This document shows positions 19,486 to 27,588 of a stretch of DNA of 64,000 nt, piece after piece. Source of the stretch: Candidatus Sphingomonas phytovorans (GTDB taxonomy: Bacteria; Pseudomonadota; Alphaproteobacteria; Sphingomonadales; Sphingomonadaceae); NCBI GenBank assembly GCA_029202385.1, contig CP119314.1, positions 560,501 through 624,500 of the forward strand, read 5' to 3'. Each line of letters begins with the position of its first letter. Within the stretch, counting starts at the first letter, position 1. Position numbers and translations under genes: made by a program. The notes under the pieces were generated by a model. That model was not told the origin of the DNA, made no database searches, and saw only the letters and a list, made by a program, of their open reading frames with translations.

Positions 19486-21720
19486 ATGCGTTTCTTCAGT
19501 CTCCTGCTTGCCGGCTGCACATTGACCGGCGGTGCGGCCCCGGCGCTGGCAAACGAAGAGACGAGCGGCGCGACGCCGGAGGACGAGGCGGGCCAGCGCG
19601 AAGGCGACGTCGTCGTTTTCGGCAAGAGCTATGGCCGGGAAGTCGGCAAGACGGTGACCCCGCTCAAGGATGTGCCGAACACCGTCACGGTGATCGAGCG
19701 GGACCAGATCGAGGCGCAGAACCTCTTTACCCTCGAAGACGCGCTGACCGTGACGAACGGCATTACCGTGAATGGCGTGGGCAGCGAGGATCCTTCCTTC
19801 CTGTCGCGCGGCTTCGCGATCAGCAATTATCTGGTCGACGGCGTGCCGACGATGGCGTTCGGCTTTCCCGCCGTTGTGCCGGACCTGTTCTTCTACGATC
19901 GGCTGGAGGTGCTGCGTGGCCCGGCGGGCCTGTTCAGCGGATCGGGCAACCCTGCGGGCAGCATCAACCTGGTGCGGAAAAGGCCGCTCGATGCGTTGCG
20001 CGTCCAGGCGTCCGCAGGCGGCGGCAGCTACAGCAATGTCCGGCTTGAACTGGATGCATCGACGCCGCTCGGCGACCGGGCCGGCCTGCGTGTCGGCGCG
20101 ATGCTGCAGGACCAAGACCAGTTCTTCAAGGTCGCGCATCGCAACCGAGTCGGCGCCTTCGCGGTCGGGTCGATCGAGATCGGCGACCGGACGACGGTGA
20201 CTGTCGGCGGCAATTACGACCGGTTCAAGCCGGCGATCCAGTCGGGGCTGCCGGGCCTGATCGGCGGCGCCGACGGCAGCGACGGGCAGTTGCTGAAGAT
20301 CGACCGGTCGACCTATCTCGGTGCCGACTGGAACCGCTTCCGTTCGGAAAGCTGGCAGGGCTTCGTCGAAGTGGTCCACCGGGTGAGCGACCGATGGACG
20401 CTGCGCGCGACCGGCCTTGCCACCGGCGTCGATCGAATCGACATTTACAGCTATATCGGCAACCAGCCGGTCACACCGGCCAATGGCGGCACGACCAGCC
20501 ACATCGCCTATCGCGGCGACAGCTTCCAGACCACGCGGTCATTCGATGTCAACGGCATCGGCAGCTTCCCGCTGTTCGGCCGTGACCAGACGTTGATCCT
20601 GGGTGCCGACTATCAGGCGCAGTCCTATGATTCCTATTATACGCGGCTATCGAACTACGCGACGATCAACGTATTCAACCCGGTCTCGCCGGCCGAGCCG
20701 GCGCTTAACCCCTATGGTCCGTCGCTTGCCTATCCCGGCCCCGCCGGGCCCGTGACGCAGAATTATGGCGGCACGCGGACCCAGATCGAGCAATATGGCC
20801 TTTACGGCCAGGTCCGCCTCAGCCCCCTTGCCGGGCTGACGCTGGTGGGCGGCGGACGGCTGACCTGGTGGGACAGCCATGGCAGGACATTGGTATCGAT
20901 GCAGGCCACGCTGCCGCCGCCGACAAGCTATGGTGTCGACAATCGTTTCACGCCCTATGCCGGCCTGGTGTGGGACGTCACGTCGAAATGGAACATCTAT
21001 GGCAGCTATGCTGACAGCTTCACGCCGCAGGCTGCCCCGGCGGGGCGCCGCCGGCCCGACGGCCAGCAGATCGACCCGCTGATCGGCAACCAGTTCGAAG
21101 CGGGCACCAAGCTGTCGCTGATGAAGGACAGGCTGCTCCTGTCGCTCGCCGCCTATCAGATCACCCAGACCAACCGCCTGTTCAACGACCCCAATCTGGC
21201 TGACGTCGTCCTCCAGATCGGAAAGGTGCGCGCGCGCGGGATCGAGGCCGAGGCGAGCGGAGAGATCCTGCCCGGCTGGCGGATCAATGGCGGCTACAGC
21301 TTCACGCGCACCAAATATCTCAAGGACGCGAACCCGGTGTTCGAGGGTCTGTCGCTGCTGCCCGTCATTCCCGCGCACATGGCGAAGCTGTTCACCAACT
21401 ATGCTCCCAAGGACGGGCCTCTGGCAGGGGCGAGCATTGGCGGCGGGGTGACCTGGTTCAGTTCGACCTTCAGCGGCAATCCGGCGGTGTTCAGGGCAGA
21501 CGGCTCGGTGCTGACCCGATCGTCGATCGTCCGGCAGGGCAGCTATGCCGTGCTCGATCTGCGCGCCGGATACAAGCTGACCGAGCAGCTTGCCGTATCA
21601 GTCAACGTCAACAACGTACTCGACCGCAATTATTACGCCCGCATCTCCTCGACCGGGCGCGGCAATTATTACGGCAGCCCGCGTACCGTGTTCGCCACCG
21701 CGCGATACACGTTCCAGTGA
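19486..21720 (+). CDS. TonB-dependent siderophore receptor
   Basis: A 744-residue outer-membrane receptor of the siderophore type. A signal peptide ends near ALANEE. The plug carries VVVFGKSYGREVGKTVTPLKD and then the subtype signatures FLSRGFAISNYLVDGVP and VLRGPAGLFSGSGNPAGSIN, and it ends in TARYTFQ with the C-terminal aromatic residue typical of outer-membrane barrels. The neighbours (DUF3649, PepSY membrane protein, DUF3325, DUF4198) and the Fur-like box identify it as the entry point of a ferric-siderophore system. Its stop overlaps the next gene's GTG start. Confidence 0.93.
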   Translation: MRFFSLLLAGCTLTGGAAPALANEETSGATPEDEAGQREGDVVVFGKSYGREVGKTVTPLKDVPNTVTVIERDQIEAQNLFTLEDALTVTNGITVNGVGSEDPSFLSRGFAISNYLVDGVPTMAFGFPAVVPDLFFYDRLEVLRGPAGLFSGSGNPAGSINLVRKRPLDALRVQASAGGGSYSNVRLELDASTPLGDRAGLRVGAMLQDQDQFFKVAHRNRVGAFAVGSIEIGDRTTVTVGGNYDRFKPAIQSGLPGLIGGADGSDGQLLKIDRSTYLGADWNRFRSESWQGFVEVVHRVSDRWTLRATGLATGVDRIDIYSYIGNQPVTPANGGTTSHIAYRGDSFQTTRSFDVNGIGSFPLFGRDQTLILGADYQAQSYDSYYTRLSNYATINVFNPVSPAEPALNPYGPSLAYPGPAGPVTQNYGGTRTQIEQYGLYGQVRLSPLAGLTLVGGGRLTWWDSHGRTLVSMQATLPPPTSYGVDNRFTPYAGLVWDVTSKWNIYGSYADSFTPQAAPAGRRRPDGQQIDPLIGNQFEAGTKLSLMKDRLLLSLAAYQITQTNRLFNDPNLADVVLQIGKVRARGIEAEASGEILPGWRINGGYSFTRTKYLKDANPVFEGLSLLPVIPAHMAKLFTNYAPKDGPLAGASIGGGVTWFSSTFSGNPAVFRADGSVLTRSSIVRQGSYAVLDLRAGYKLTEQLAVSVNVNNVLDRNYYARISSTGRGNYYGSPRTVFATARYTFQ

Positions 21721-22034
21721 GCGCCGCCGGTCGCGTCGAGCGCGGGGGCGCGTGGCGGCGGCGCGGCGACGTGCTGCTGCGCGTCATCGCCGCCATCCCT
21801 CTCGGTTATGCGGTGGGGAGCCTGTGGGCGATGGCGCTCGCGCGGCTGTTGCCCGGCGATCGATCCGAAGCCACGATCATCGCGACGCTCGTCGCGTTCG
21901 CGCTGTGCGCCTTCGCCGCGATCTGGGCGTTCGCCGCGCGCAGCGCCTGGCGGGCAATCTGGACGCTGGCCGGCATGGGGGCGGTCGCGGGGGCGATTAC
22001 ATGGATCTCGATCGACCTGACGGGGCGGCTATGA
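21717..22034 (+). CDS. DUF3649-type small membrane protein of the iron operon
   Basis: A 105-residue protein with three predicted membrane helices (residues about 20-45, 50-70 and 78-100). The start is GTG 21717, overlapping the receptor stop (GTGA), and its own stop overlaps the next start (ATGA), so it is coupled on both sides. Its position between a siderophore receptor and a PepSY protein is that of the DUF3649 family; I assign it by context and topology. The function is unknown; a role in handling iron at the inner membrane is inferred. Confidence 0.75.
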   Translation: MSAAGRVERGGAWRRRGDVLLRVIAAIPLGYAVGSLWAMALARLLPGDRSEATIIATLVAFALCAFAAIWAFAARSAWRAIWTLAGMGAVAGAITWISIDLTGRL

Positions 22035-23623
22035 GCAAGGGTTTCCGTCAATCGCAGGCGTTCCTCCACACCTGGTCCGGGATGCTGCTTGGGTGGGTGT
22101 TGTTCCTGGTGTTCGTCGCTGGCACGATCGCCTTCTGGCGCGAGGGGATGAACCGCTGGATGCGCCCTGAACTGGCGCGGGTCGAACAGCCGATGCGGGT
22201 CCTCGCGGGGGCGCAGCGTTTCCTCGAACGCAAGGCGCCCGACGCGGAAAGCTGGTTCATCACCGTGGCGAACGAGCATTCGCCGGGTGCCGACCTGTTC
22301 TGGCAGCCCCAGCAGAAGAAGGGTGAGGGACAGCGTCGCCGCGGGCGGCGGAACAACCAGGCGCTGATCGGCGCTGACGGGCAGCCGGCTGTCGCCCGCG
22401 AGACGCGCGGCGGCGAGTTCTTCTATCGTTTCCATTTCGACCTTCACTACATGCCGGTGATCTGGGCGCGCTGGCTGGTCGGTTTCGCGACGATGATGAT
22501 GCTGGTGGCGATCCTGAGCGGGATCGTGACTCACAAGAAGATCTTCCGCGACTTCTTCACACTTCGGCGCGCCAAGGGGCAGCGATCATGGCTTGACGGT
22601 CACAATGCGTCGGCGGTGCTGGCGTTGCCGTTCCACCTGATGATCACCTATACCGGTCTCGTGACGCTGATGGCGATGCTGATGCCCTGGGCGGTCGTCG
22701 CCAATTACAGCGACCAGGCGAAGATATTCGAGGCCCTGTTCCCGGAGGCCCCAGCCGTCGAGCGTACCGACCGGCGGGTGCCGCTCGCCGCACTCACCAC
22801 GATCGTGACGGATGCGGAGCGCCGGTTCGGCGGACCGGCCGGTTTCATCGAGGTGAGCATGCCCGGCGATGCCGCGTCGCGGGTCACGGTAAGCCGGAGC
22901 CCCGCGTCGATGCTGTCGTCACGCACCCCACGCCTGACCTACCAAGGTACCAGCGGCAGGCTCCTCTGGCAGGCGCCCCAACCCGGCGGGGCAGCGGTCA
23001 CCGCGGGTGCCATGATCGGTCTCCATACCGGGCGATATGCCGATACGGGCCTGCGCTTCATCTACTTCCTGTGCGGCATTGCCGGAGCGGTGATGGTCGC
23101 GAGCGGCCTCGTCCTGTGGACCGTCAAGCGCCGGGAAAAGCTGGTCGATCCGCAGCGGCCGCATCTTGGCTTCCGGATCGTCGAGCGGCTGAATGTCGCG
23201 GTGATCGGCGGGTTCCCGCTGGGAATCGCCTGCATGTTCTGGGCGAACCGGCTGCTGCCCATCGGGCTAGCCGGGCGCGCTGAATGGGAAGTCAATGCGC
23301 TGTTCATTGCCTGGGCGAGTGCCTCGGTGCTGGCGGTCGCGCGGCGTCCGGCGACGAGCTGGGTCCTGTTGTTCGGCACGACGGGCGTGCTGCTCGGCAT
23401 GCTGCCGATCTATAATATCCTCGCCACCGGGCGCGGGCTGCCGGCCTCGATCATGTCGGGCGATATGATGCTCGCCGGGATCGATGCGACGCTGCTGGTC
23501 TTCGCAGGCAGCTTCATCGCCATCGCGCGCCGCGTCGCCCGATATCGTCCCGTGGCGCGCCGGCCAAGGGCGAGCGCCGCTCGTCCGGTTGAGTCGCATC
23601 CGGTCCTGGAGCCTGCCGAATGA
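22031..23623 (+). CDS. PepSY-associated transmembrane protein (PiuB-like, probable siderophore iron release)
   Basis: A 530-residue inner-membrane protein. It starts with SQAFLHTWSGMLLGW, the typical first helix of PepSY-TM proteins, and has about seven helices with large periplasmic parts. Histidines in or near helices (HLHYMPVIWARW; LPFHLMITYTG; IGLHTGRYADTGLRF) match the haem- or metal-binding pattern of the family. Related proteins (FoxB, PiuB) are ferric-siderophore reductases or release factors. The start at ATG 22031 overlaps the DUF3649 stop. A lysine/arginine-rich insert near residues 95-115 is unremarkable. Confidence 0.85.
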   Translation: MSKGFRQSQAFLHTWSGMLLGWVLFLVFVAGTIAFWREGMNRWMRPELARVEQPMRVLAGAQRFLERKAPDAESWFITVANEHSPGADLFWQPQQKKGEGQRRRGRRNNQALIGADGQPAVARETRGGEFFYRFHFDLHYMPVIWARWLVGFATMMMLVAILSGIVTHKKIFRDFFTLRRAKGQRSWLDGHNASAVLALPFHLMITYTGLVTLMAMLMPWAVVANYSDQAKIFEALFPEAPAVERTDRRVPLAALTTIVTDAERRFGGPAGFIEVSMPGDAASRVTVSRSPASMLSSRTPRLTYQGTSGRLLWQAPQPGGAAVTAGAMIGLHTGRYADTGLRFIYFLCGIAGAVMVASGLVLWTVKRREKLVDPQRPHLGFRIVERLNVAVIGGFPLGIACMFWANRLLPIGLAGRAEWEVNALFIAWASASVLAVARRPATSWVLLFGTTGVLLGMLPIYNILATGRGLPASIMSGDMMLAGIDATLLVFAGSFIAIARRVARYRPVARRPRASAARPVESHPVLEPAE

Positions 23624-23916
23624 GTTTCCTCGCCGCCCTTTGCACGGTCCTGGCCTTTACGTTGTTCGGCCTGGTCACCGACGACCATCATCGCCGCTTC
23701 GTCGGCACGCGCCCTTCGCCGCGCGCGAAACGACGCCTCCGAGCCGGTGCGTGGATTGCCCTGGCCGCCGGCTTTCCGCCGGCGATCGCGGCGAGCGGCT
23801 GGGTGTTCGGTCCGATCCTGTGGATCGGGCTGACGATGCTCGGCGCGGGCATCGTTTTCCTGGCGATGAACCTGATGCCCAAGTCTCAGCGCGACACCGG
23901 GCCTCGCGCGCGGTGA
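23620..23916 (+). CDS. DUF3325 small membrane protein of the iron operon
   Basis: A 98-residue protein with three predicted helices and a basic middle (HHRRF...RAKRRLR). Its ATG overlaps the PepSY stop (ATGA). DUF3325 proteins are regularly found after DUF3649 and PepSY genes in iron-uptake loci, and size and topology agree. Function unknown. The C-terminus is short and basic. Confidence 0.75.
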   Translation: MSFLAALCTVLAFTLFGLVTDDHHRRFVGTRPSPRAKRRLRAGAWIALAAGFPPAIAASGWVFGPILWIGLTMLGAGIVFLAMNLMPKSQRDTGPRAR

Positions 23917-23948
23917 TGGCCCGTCATTCGATCACAAGGAGGATGAAG

Positions 23949-24578
23949 ATGAGGAAGACAATATTATTCGCCCTGATGTTGGGTTTTTCGGGCGTGGTGC
24001 AGGCGCATGAAGTGTGGGTCGAACGCGACGGAAACGGCCCCGCGCGGATTTATCTTGGTGAGCCGGCCGAGGCACTTCCCCCAGGCGGCGATCCGGAATT
24101 CGCGAAGCTCAAGGCGCCACGGCTCTTGTCGGGCGTGGATGCCAAGCTTGTTCGCAAGGAGGGATTCATCGAGGCGGTTGTGCCGGCGGGCGACGTGCGG
24201 GCCTGGGACGACAATGTTTTCGATCCATGGGGCCCTGACGGCAAGAAAGAGGGCGTGATTTATTATGCGCGCGCCGGGCGAAGCGAGGCGACCGCGAAAA
24301 TGCCGCTGGAAATCATGCCCGTGACGGCCGGCGGCACCCGCTTTGCGCTTGTCCGCGACGGCAAGCCGCTGGCCGGCGTCGCGATCACGATCGTCAGCCC
24401 GGACAAATGGTCCAAGGGCGTGACGACCGACGCGCAGGGGCACGTCGATGTCCCGATGCGCGAACGCGGGCGCTATCTGCTGTCCGCGTCCATCAAGGAC
24501 GCGGGGCCGGCGACGATCGGCGGCGGGACGGTCTCGACAGTGCACCGCATCGCGACGACGACGTTCGTAGTACCCTGA
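23949..24578 (+). CDS. DUF4198 periplasmic protein
   Basis: A 209-residue exported protein with a signal peptide ending in VQAHEVWVE; the mature N-terminal His is typical of DUF4198. The start is ATG 23949, not the nearby ATG 23943, because AAGGAGG at 23936-23942 is 6 bases from the former and touches the latter. The C-terminal half (GVAITIVSPDKWSKGVTTDAQG) looks like an Ig-like or carboxypeptidase-regulatory beta fold. The family is associated with transition-metal uptake. It ends the iron operon before a strong hairpin. Confidence 0.85.
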   Translation: MRKTILFALMLGFSGVVQAHEVWVERDGNGPARIYLGEPAEALPPGGDPEFAKLKAPRLLSGVDAKLVRKEGFIEAVVPAGDVRAWDDNVFDPWGPDGKKEGVIYYARAGRSEATAKMPLEIMPVTAGGTRFALVRDGKPLAGVAITIVSPDKWSKGVTTDAQGHVDVPMRERGRYLLSASIKDAGPATIGGGTVSTVHRIATTTFVVP

Positions 24579-24620
24579 ACAGGGCGTCTCCGAGGCGGGG
24601 AGGGTCAAGCCTCACCGTTT

Positions 24621-24652
24621 CCGCCTTCCCCGGCGCCTGCCGGGGAAGGCGG
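24621..24652. terminator. Bidirectional terminator hairpin
   Basis: CCGCCTTCCCCGGC at 24621-24634 and its perfect complement at 24639-24652 form a 14-bp stem with a 4-base loop. It sits between two convergent genes (DUF4198 and the M17 peptidase) and can serve both strands. Confidence 0.75.
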
Positions 24653-24660
24653 ACGATGCT

Positions 24661-26031
24661 CTAGCTATAGCGCGCCTTGAGCATCGCCCAGGCGGCGCGC
24701 AGGCCGAGCGCGTCGCCGCCCTTGGGACGGCCCGGCTTCCCCGCGGGGCGCCAGGCGAAGGTGTCGAGATGCGCCCAGGGCGTGCCTTCCGGTACGAAAC
24801 GGCGGAGGAACAAGGCAGCCGTCACGGCGCCGGCAAAGCCGCTGTCGGCCGCATTGATCATGTCGGCGACGTCTGACTTCAGCATCTCGTCATAACCGTC
24901 CCACAGGGGCATGCGCCAAAGCGGGTCGTCCACCTCGCCCGCGGCGGCGAACAGCGCCCCGGCAAGCGGCTCGTCATTGACGAAGGTGGCGGGCAGATCG
25001 GGGCCGACCGCGACGCGGGCCGCGCCGGTGAGCGTCGCGAAATCGACGATCAGCGTCGGCTTCTCCTCACCCGCGCGGGTGAGCGCGTCGCCCAGGATCA
25101 GCCGCCCCTCGGCGTCGGTATTGGTGTTTTCGACCGTCAGGCCCTTGCGTGTCCTCAGCACGTCGCCGGGCCTGAAGGCGTTGCCCGAGACGGCATTCTC
25201 GACCGCCGGGATCAGGAGGTGAAGGCGGACCTTGAGCCGGGCCGCCATGACCAGCCCGGCCAGCGCCAGCGCGTGCGCCGCGCCGCCCATGTCCTTCTTC
25301 ATCAGCCGCATGCCGGCGCTGGGCTTGATGTCGAGCCCACCCGAATCGAAGCACACGCCCTTACCGACGAGCGCGATGCGGGGGTTCTTCGGATCGCCCC
25401 ATTCCAGCTCGATCAGGCGCGGCTCCCGGCCCTTGGCGGCAGCCTGGCCGACCGCATGGACCATCGGATAGCCCTTCACCAGCGCCTCGCCCCGCGTGAC
25501 GCTGAGCGTGGCACCATGCGCTTCGGCGAGCGCGGACACTTCCGCCTCCAGCTCGGCGGGGCCGAAATCCGATGCGCCGGTATTGACGAGGTCGCGTACC
25601 TTGGTGGTGGCGGCGGCGATGCGGACCGTTTCCTCGACCAGCGCCGGCTGCCCGGACAGCAGCACGCGCGGGCCTTCGCCGTCGGGCTTGCGATAGCGGT
25701 CGAAGCGGTACTGGCCGAGCACCCAGCCGAGCATCGCCGCGCCTGCCTCCCGCGAGGGGCGATAGCTGCCTTCGGGAAGAGTCTCCGCCAGTCTGGCGAG
25801 ATCCCAGGCGCCGAGGTCGCTCTTCTCGACGATCAGCACGACGGACCAGTCGTCGGCGTCGCCGGGCAGGATCGCGCTGCCGCCGGTCTTGCCGGTGAGC
25901 TTCTGTGCCGAGACCGCCGCGCGGAGGCGGGGTGGCTGGGCATTGAGCCAGGCCTCGAAGCCGGCGGCCTCGACGATCTCGATCGAGCGGGCAGGCTGGC
26001 CGCGATCGGGCTGGAGAAGGGCGGCGCTCAT
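24661..26031 (-). CDS. M17-family (leucyl) aminopeptidase
   Basis: A 456-residue cytosolic metallopeptidase that removes N-terminal residues. The catalytic C-terminal domain holds VGKGVCFDSGGLDIKPS, MKKDMGGAAHAL and the hallmark NTDAEGRLILGD, which supply the ligands for the two metal ions. The N-terminal third is shorter and less conserved than in E. coli PepA, closer to the PepB-like subgroup. The ATG overlaps the stop of the upstream serine hydrolase (TGATG), so the two are coupled. Confidence 0.93.
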   Translation of the reverse strand: MSAALLQPDRGQPARSIEIVEAAGFEAWLNAQPPRLRAAVSAQKLTGKTGGSAILPGDADDWSVVLIVEKSDLGAWDLARLAETLPEGSYRPSREAGAAMLGWVLGQYRFDRYRKPDGEGPRVLLSGQPALVEETVRIAAATTKVRDLVNTGASDFGPAELEAEVSALAEAHGATLSVTRGEALVKGYPMVHAVGQAAAKGREPRLIELEWGDPKNPRIALVGKGVCFDSGGLDIKPSAGMRLMKKDMGGAAHALALAGLVMAARLKVRLHLLIPAVENAVSGNAFRPGDVLRTRKGLTVENTNTDAEGRLILGDALTRAGEEKPTLIVDFATLTGAARVAVGPDLPATFVNDEPLAGALFAAAGEVDDPLWRMPLWDGYDEMLKSDVADMINAADSGFAGAVTAALFLRRFVPEGTPWAHLDTFAWRPAGKPGRPKGGDALGLRAAWAMLKARYS

Positions 26032-27428
26032 CAGCGTTTTGCCGGCGCGACGAGGAATTGCTCGATCTTGCCGCTTCGGTCGGCATAGGTGCTGATCGCC
26101 AATGCCCTGGCGGCATAGGTGACCCGGAAGCTGCGGCCGACGAACCCGCCGCGCAGCCGGGCGGTACCGGTCTGGGCGAACGTCACCGGATCACCGAGCG
26201 GTGCGAGGCTGGTCCTGAAATCGGCGAGGGTGACCGGCGTGAAATAATAATTGGCGTTCTCCGTGAGCAGGGCGCGATCGAGCGTGCCGGTGCGAAGCTG
26301 GTCGAATATCAGCCGTGCCCTGGCGAGTGCCGGACTGTCGGCGGGGTCGGCGGGTGGTGGCGCGGGGAGCAGGGTGCGCGCCAGGCCCTGGCCGATCGTG
26401 ACGAACGCGTCGCTCGACCAGCTGTTGGTGAGCACGACGATCGCCGCCCGCTCGTCCGGGAAGACGATGTTGTAGGATAGGAAACCGACCGCCTCGCCGG
26501 TATGTTCGACATAGCGGCGGCCATTGGCGGCGCCGATCGAGACGCCGAGGCCATAGCCGGTCGAGGTGCCGTCGGCGAGCTTCACCGGCGTCTCCTGCAG
26601 CATCCAGTCGTCGGCATTGAGAATCTTGCGGTTGAGCCGGGCGACATCCCATTTGGCGAGGTCGCGCGCACTCATCGCCAGTTCGCCCGCCGCGAACAGC
26701 CAGCCACGCGCGGCGGGGGTGGCGACGCGCAGCGGGCCCATCGCGGCGCGGCCATAGCCCTGGGGGAAGCCCTTGCCGACCGCGAGATCCTGATCATAGG
26801 CGGTGATGCCGAGCGGCGCGAAGACCCGCAGCTTGAGGAAGTCGAGCAGCGGGATGCCGGCGACCTTCTCGACGATCATGCCGGCGACGACATAGCCCGT
26901 GTTCGAATATTGCCATTGGGTGCCGGGCGTGAAATCGAGCGGCTTCTTCGCCCAGCGATCGACGATACCCTGGGGCGTGACGGGGGTGGCCATAGCCTTG
27001 AAGCTGTAATCCTGCGGCCAGTAATCCTGCAGGCCCGAGGTGTGGCTGAGCAACTGCCGGATGCTGATCTTGTCGCCGTCGGTGATGTCGGGAATGTATC
27101 TGGCGACCTTGTCGTCGAGGCTGAGCTTGCCGTCCTCGGCGAGCAGCAGGATCGCGGCGGCGGTAAACTGTTTCGAGACCGAGGCGATCTGGTAGGGCGC
27201 TTCCTCGCGCGCGACCGGCATGTGCTCGGCCTGCTTGCCATAGGCCCTGGCGAAGACGATCTCGCCGCCGCGCACCACCGCGATCGAGGCGGAAGGAACG
27301 TCGGTGCCCGTCAATGTCTCGGTGACGATCCGGTCGACCTGAGCGCGTTCTTCCGCCGTGAGCGCCTGGGAGAAGGCCGGTGTCGCGGCGAACAGCGCAA
27401 CTATCGTCAACGTCGAACGGATCAGCAT
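26031..27428 (-). CDS. Secreted serine hydrolase, beta-lactamase class C / penicillin-binding-protein-like
   Basis: A 465-residue exported protein (signal peptide ending FSQA). The N-terminal 340 residues are a class-C beta-lactamase-type fold with the SxxK motif at Ser83-Val-Ser-Lys86 and the YSN motif in WQYSNTGYV. A C-terminal beta-rich extension follows, as in many esterases and D-peptidases of this family. Substrate may be a peptide or ester; drug resistance is not implied. It is coupled to the M17 peptidase, which suggests a joint role in peptide breakdown. Confidence 0.87.
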   Translation of the reverse strand: MLIRSTLTIVALFAATPAFSQALTAEERAQVDRIVTETLTGTDVPSASIAVVRGGEIVFARAYGKQAEHMPVAREEAPYQIASVSKQFTAAAILLLAEDGKLSLDDKVARYIPDITDGDKISIRQLLSHTSGLQDYWPQDYSFKAMATPVTPQGIVDRWAKKPLDFTPGTQWQYSNTGYVVAGMIVEKVAGIPLLDFLKLRVFAPLGITAYDQDLAVGKGFPQGYGRAAMGPLRVATPAARGWLFAAGELAMSARDLAKWDVARLNRKILNADDWMLQETPVKLADGTSTGYGLGVSIGAANGRRYVEHTGEAVGFLSYNIVFPDERAAIVVLTNSWSSDAFVTIGQGLARTLLPAPPPADPADSPALARARLIFDQLRTGTLDRALLTENANYYFTPVTLADFRTSLAPLGDPVTFAQTGTARLRGGFVGRSFRVTYAARALAISTYADRSGKIEQFLVAPAKR

Positions 27429-27588
27429 CGTGAGTTGTCACCATCAAGAGGCGGGCAAGGGGCGGGGCTGCTGTCTTTTCATCTTCGACGGCCAAAGGAA
27501 AGAGGGCGGGCATGACGAATCTTTCATGGGAACATGGACCCGCCTCGCCGGTTGAATGTCTTTCGGGGCATCGAAAAGGGGACTTGCC

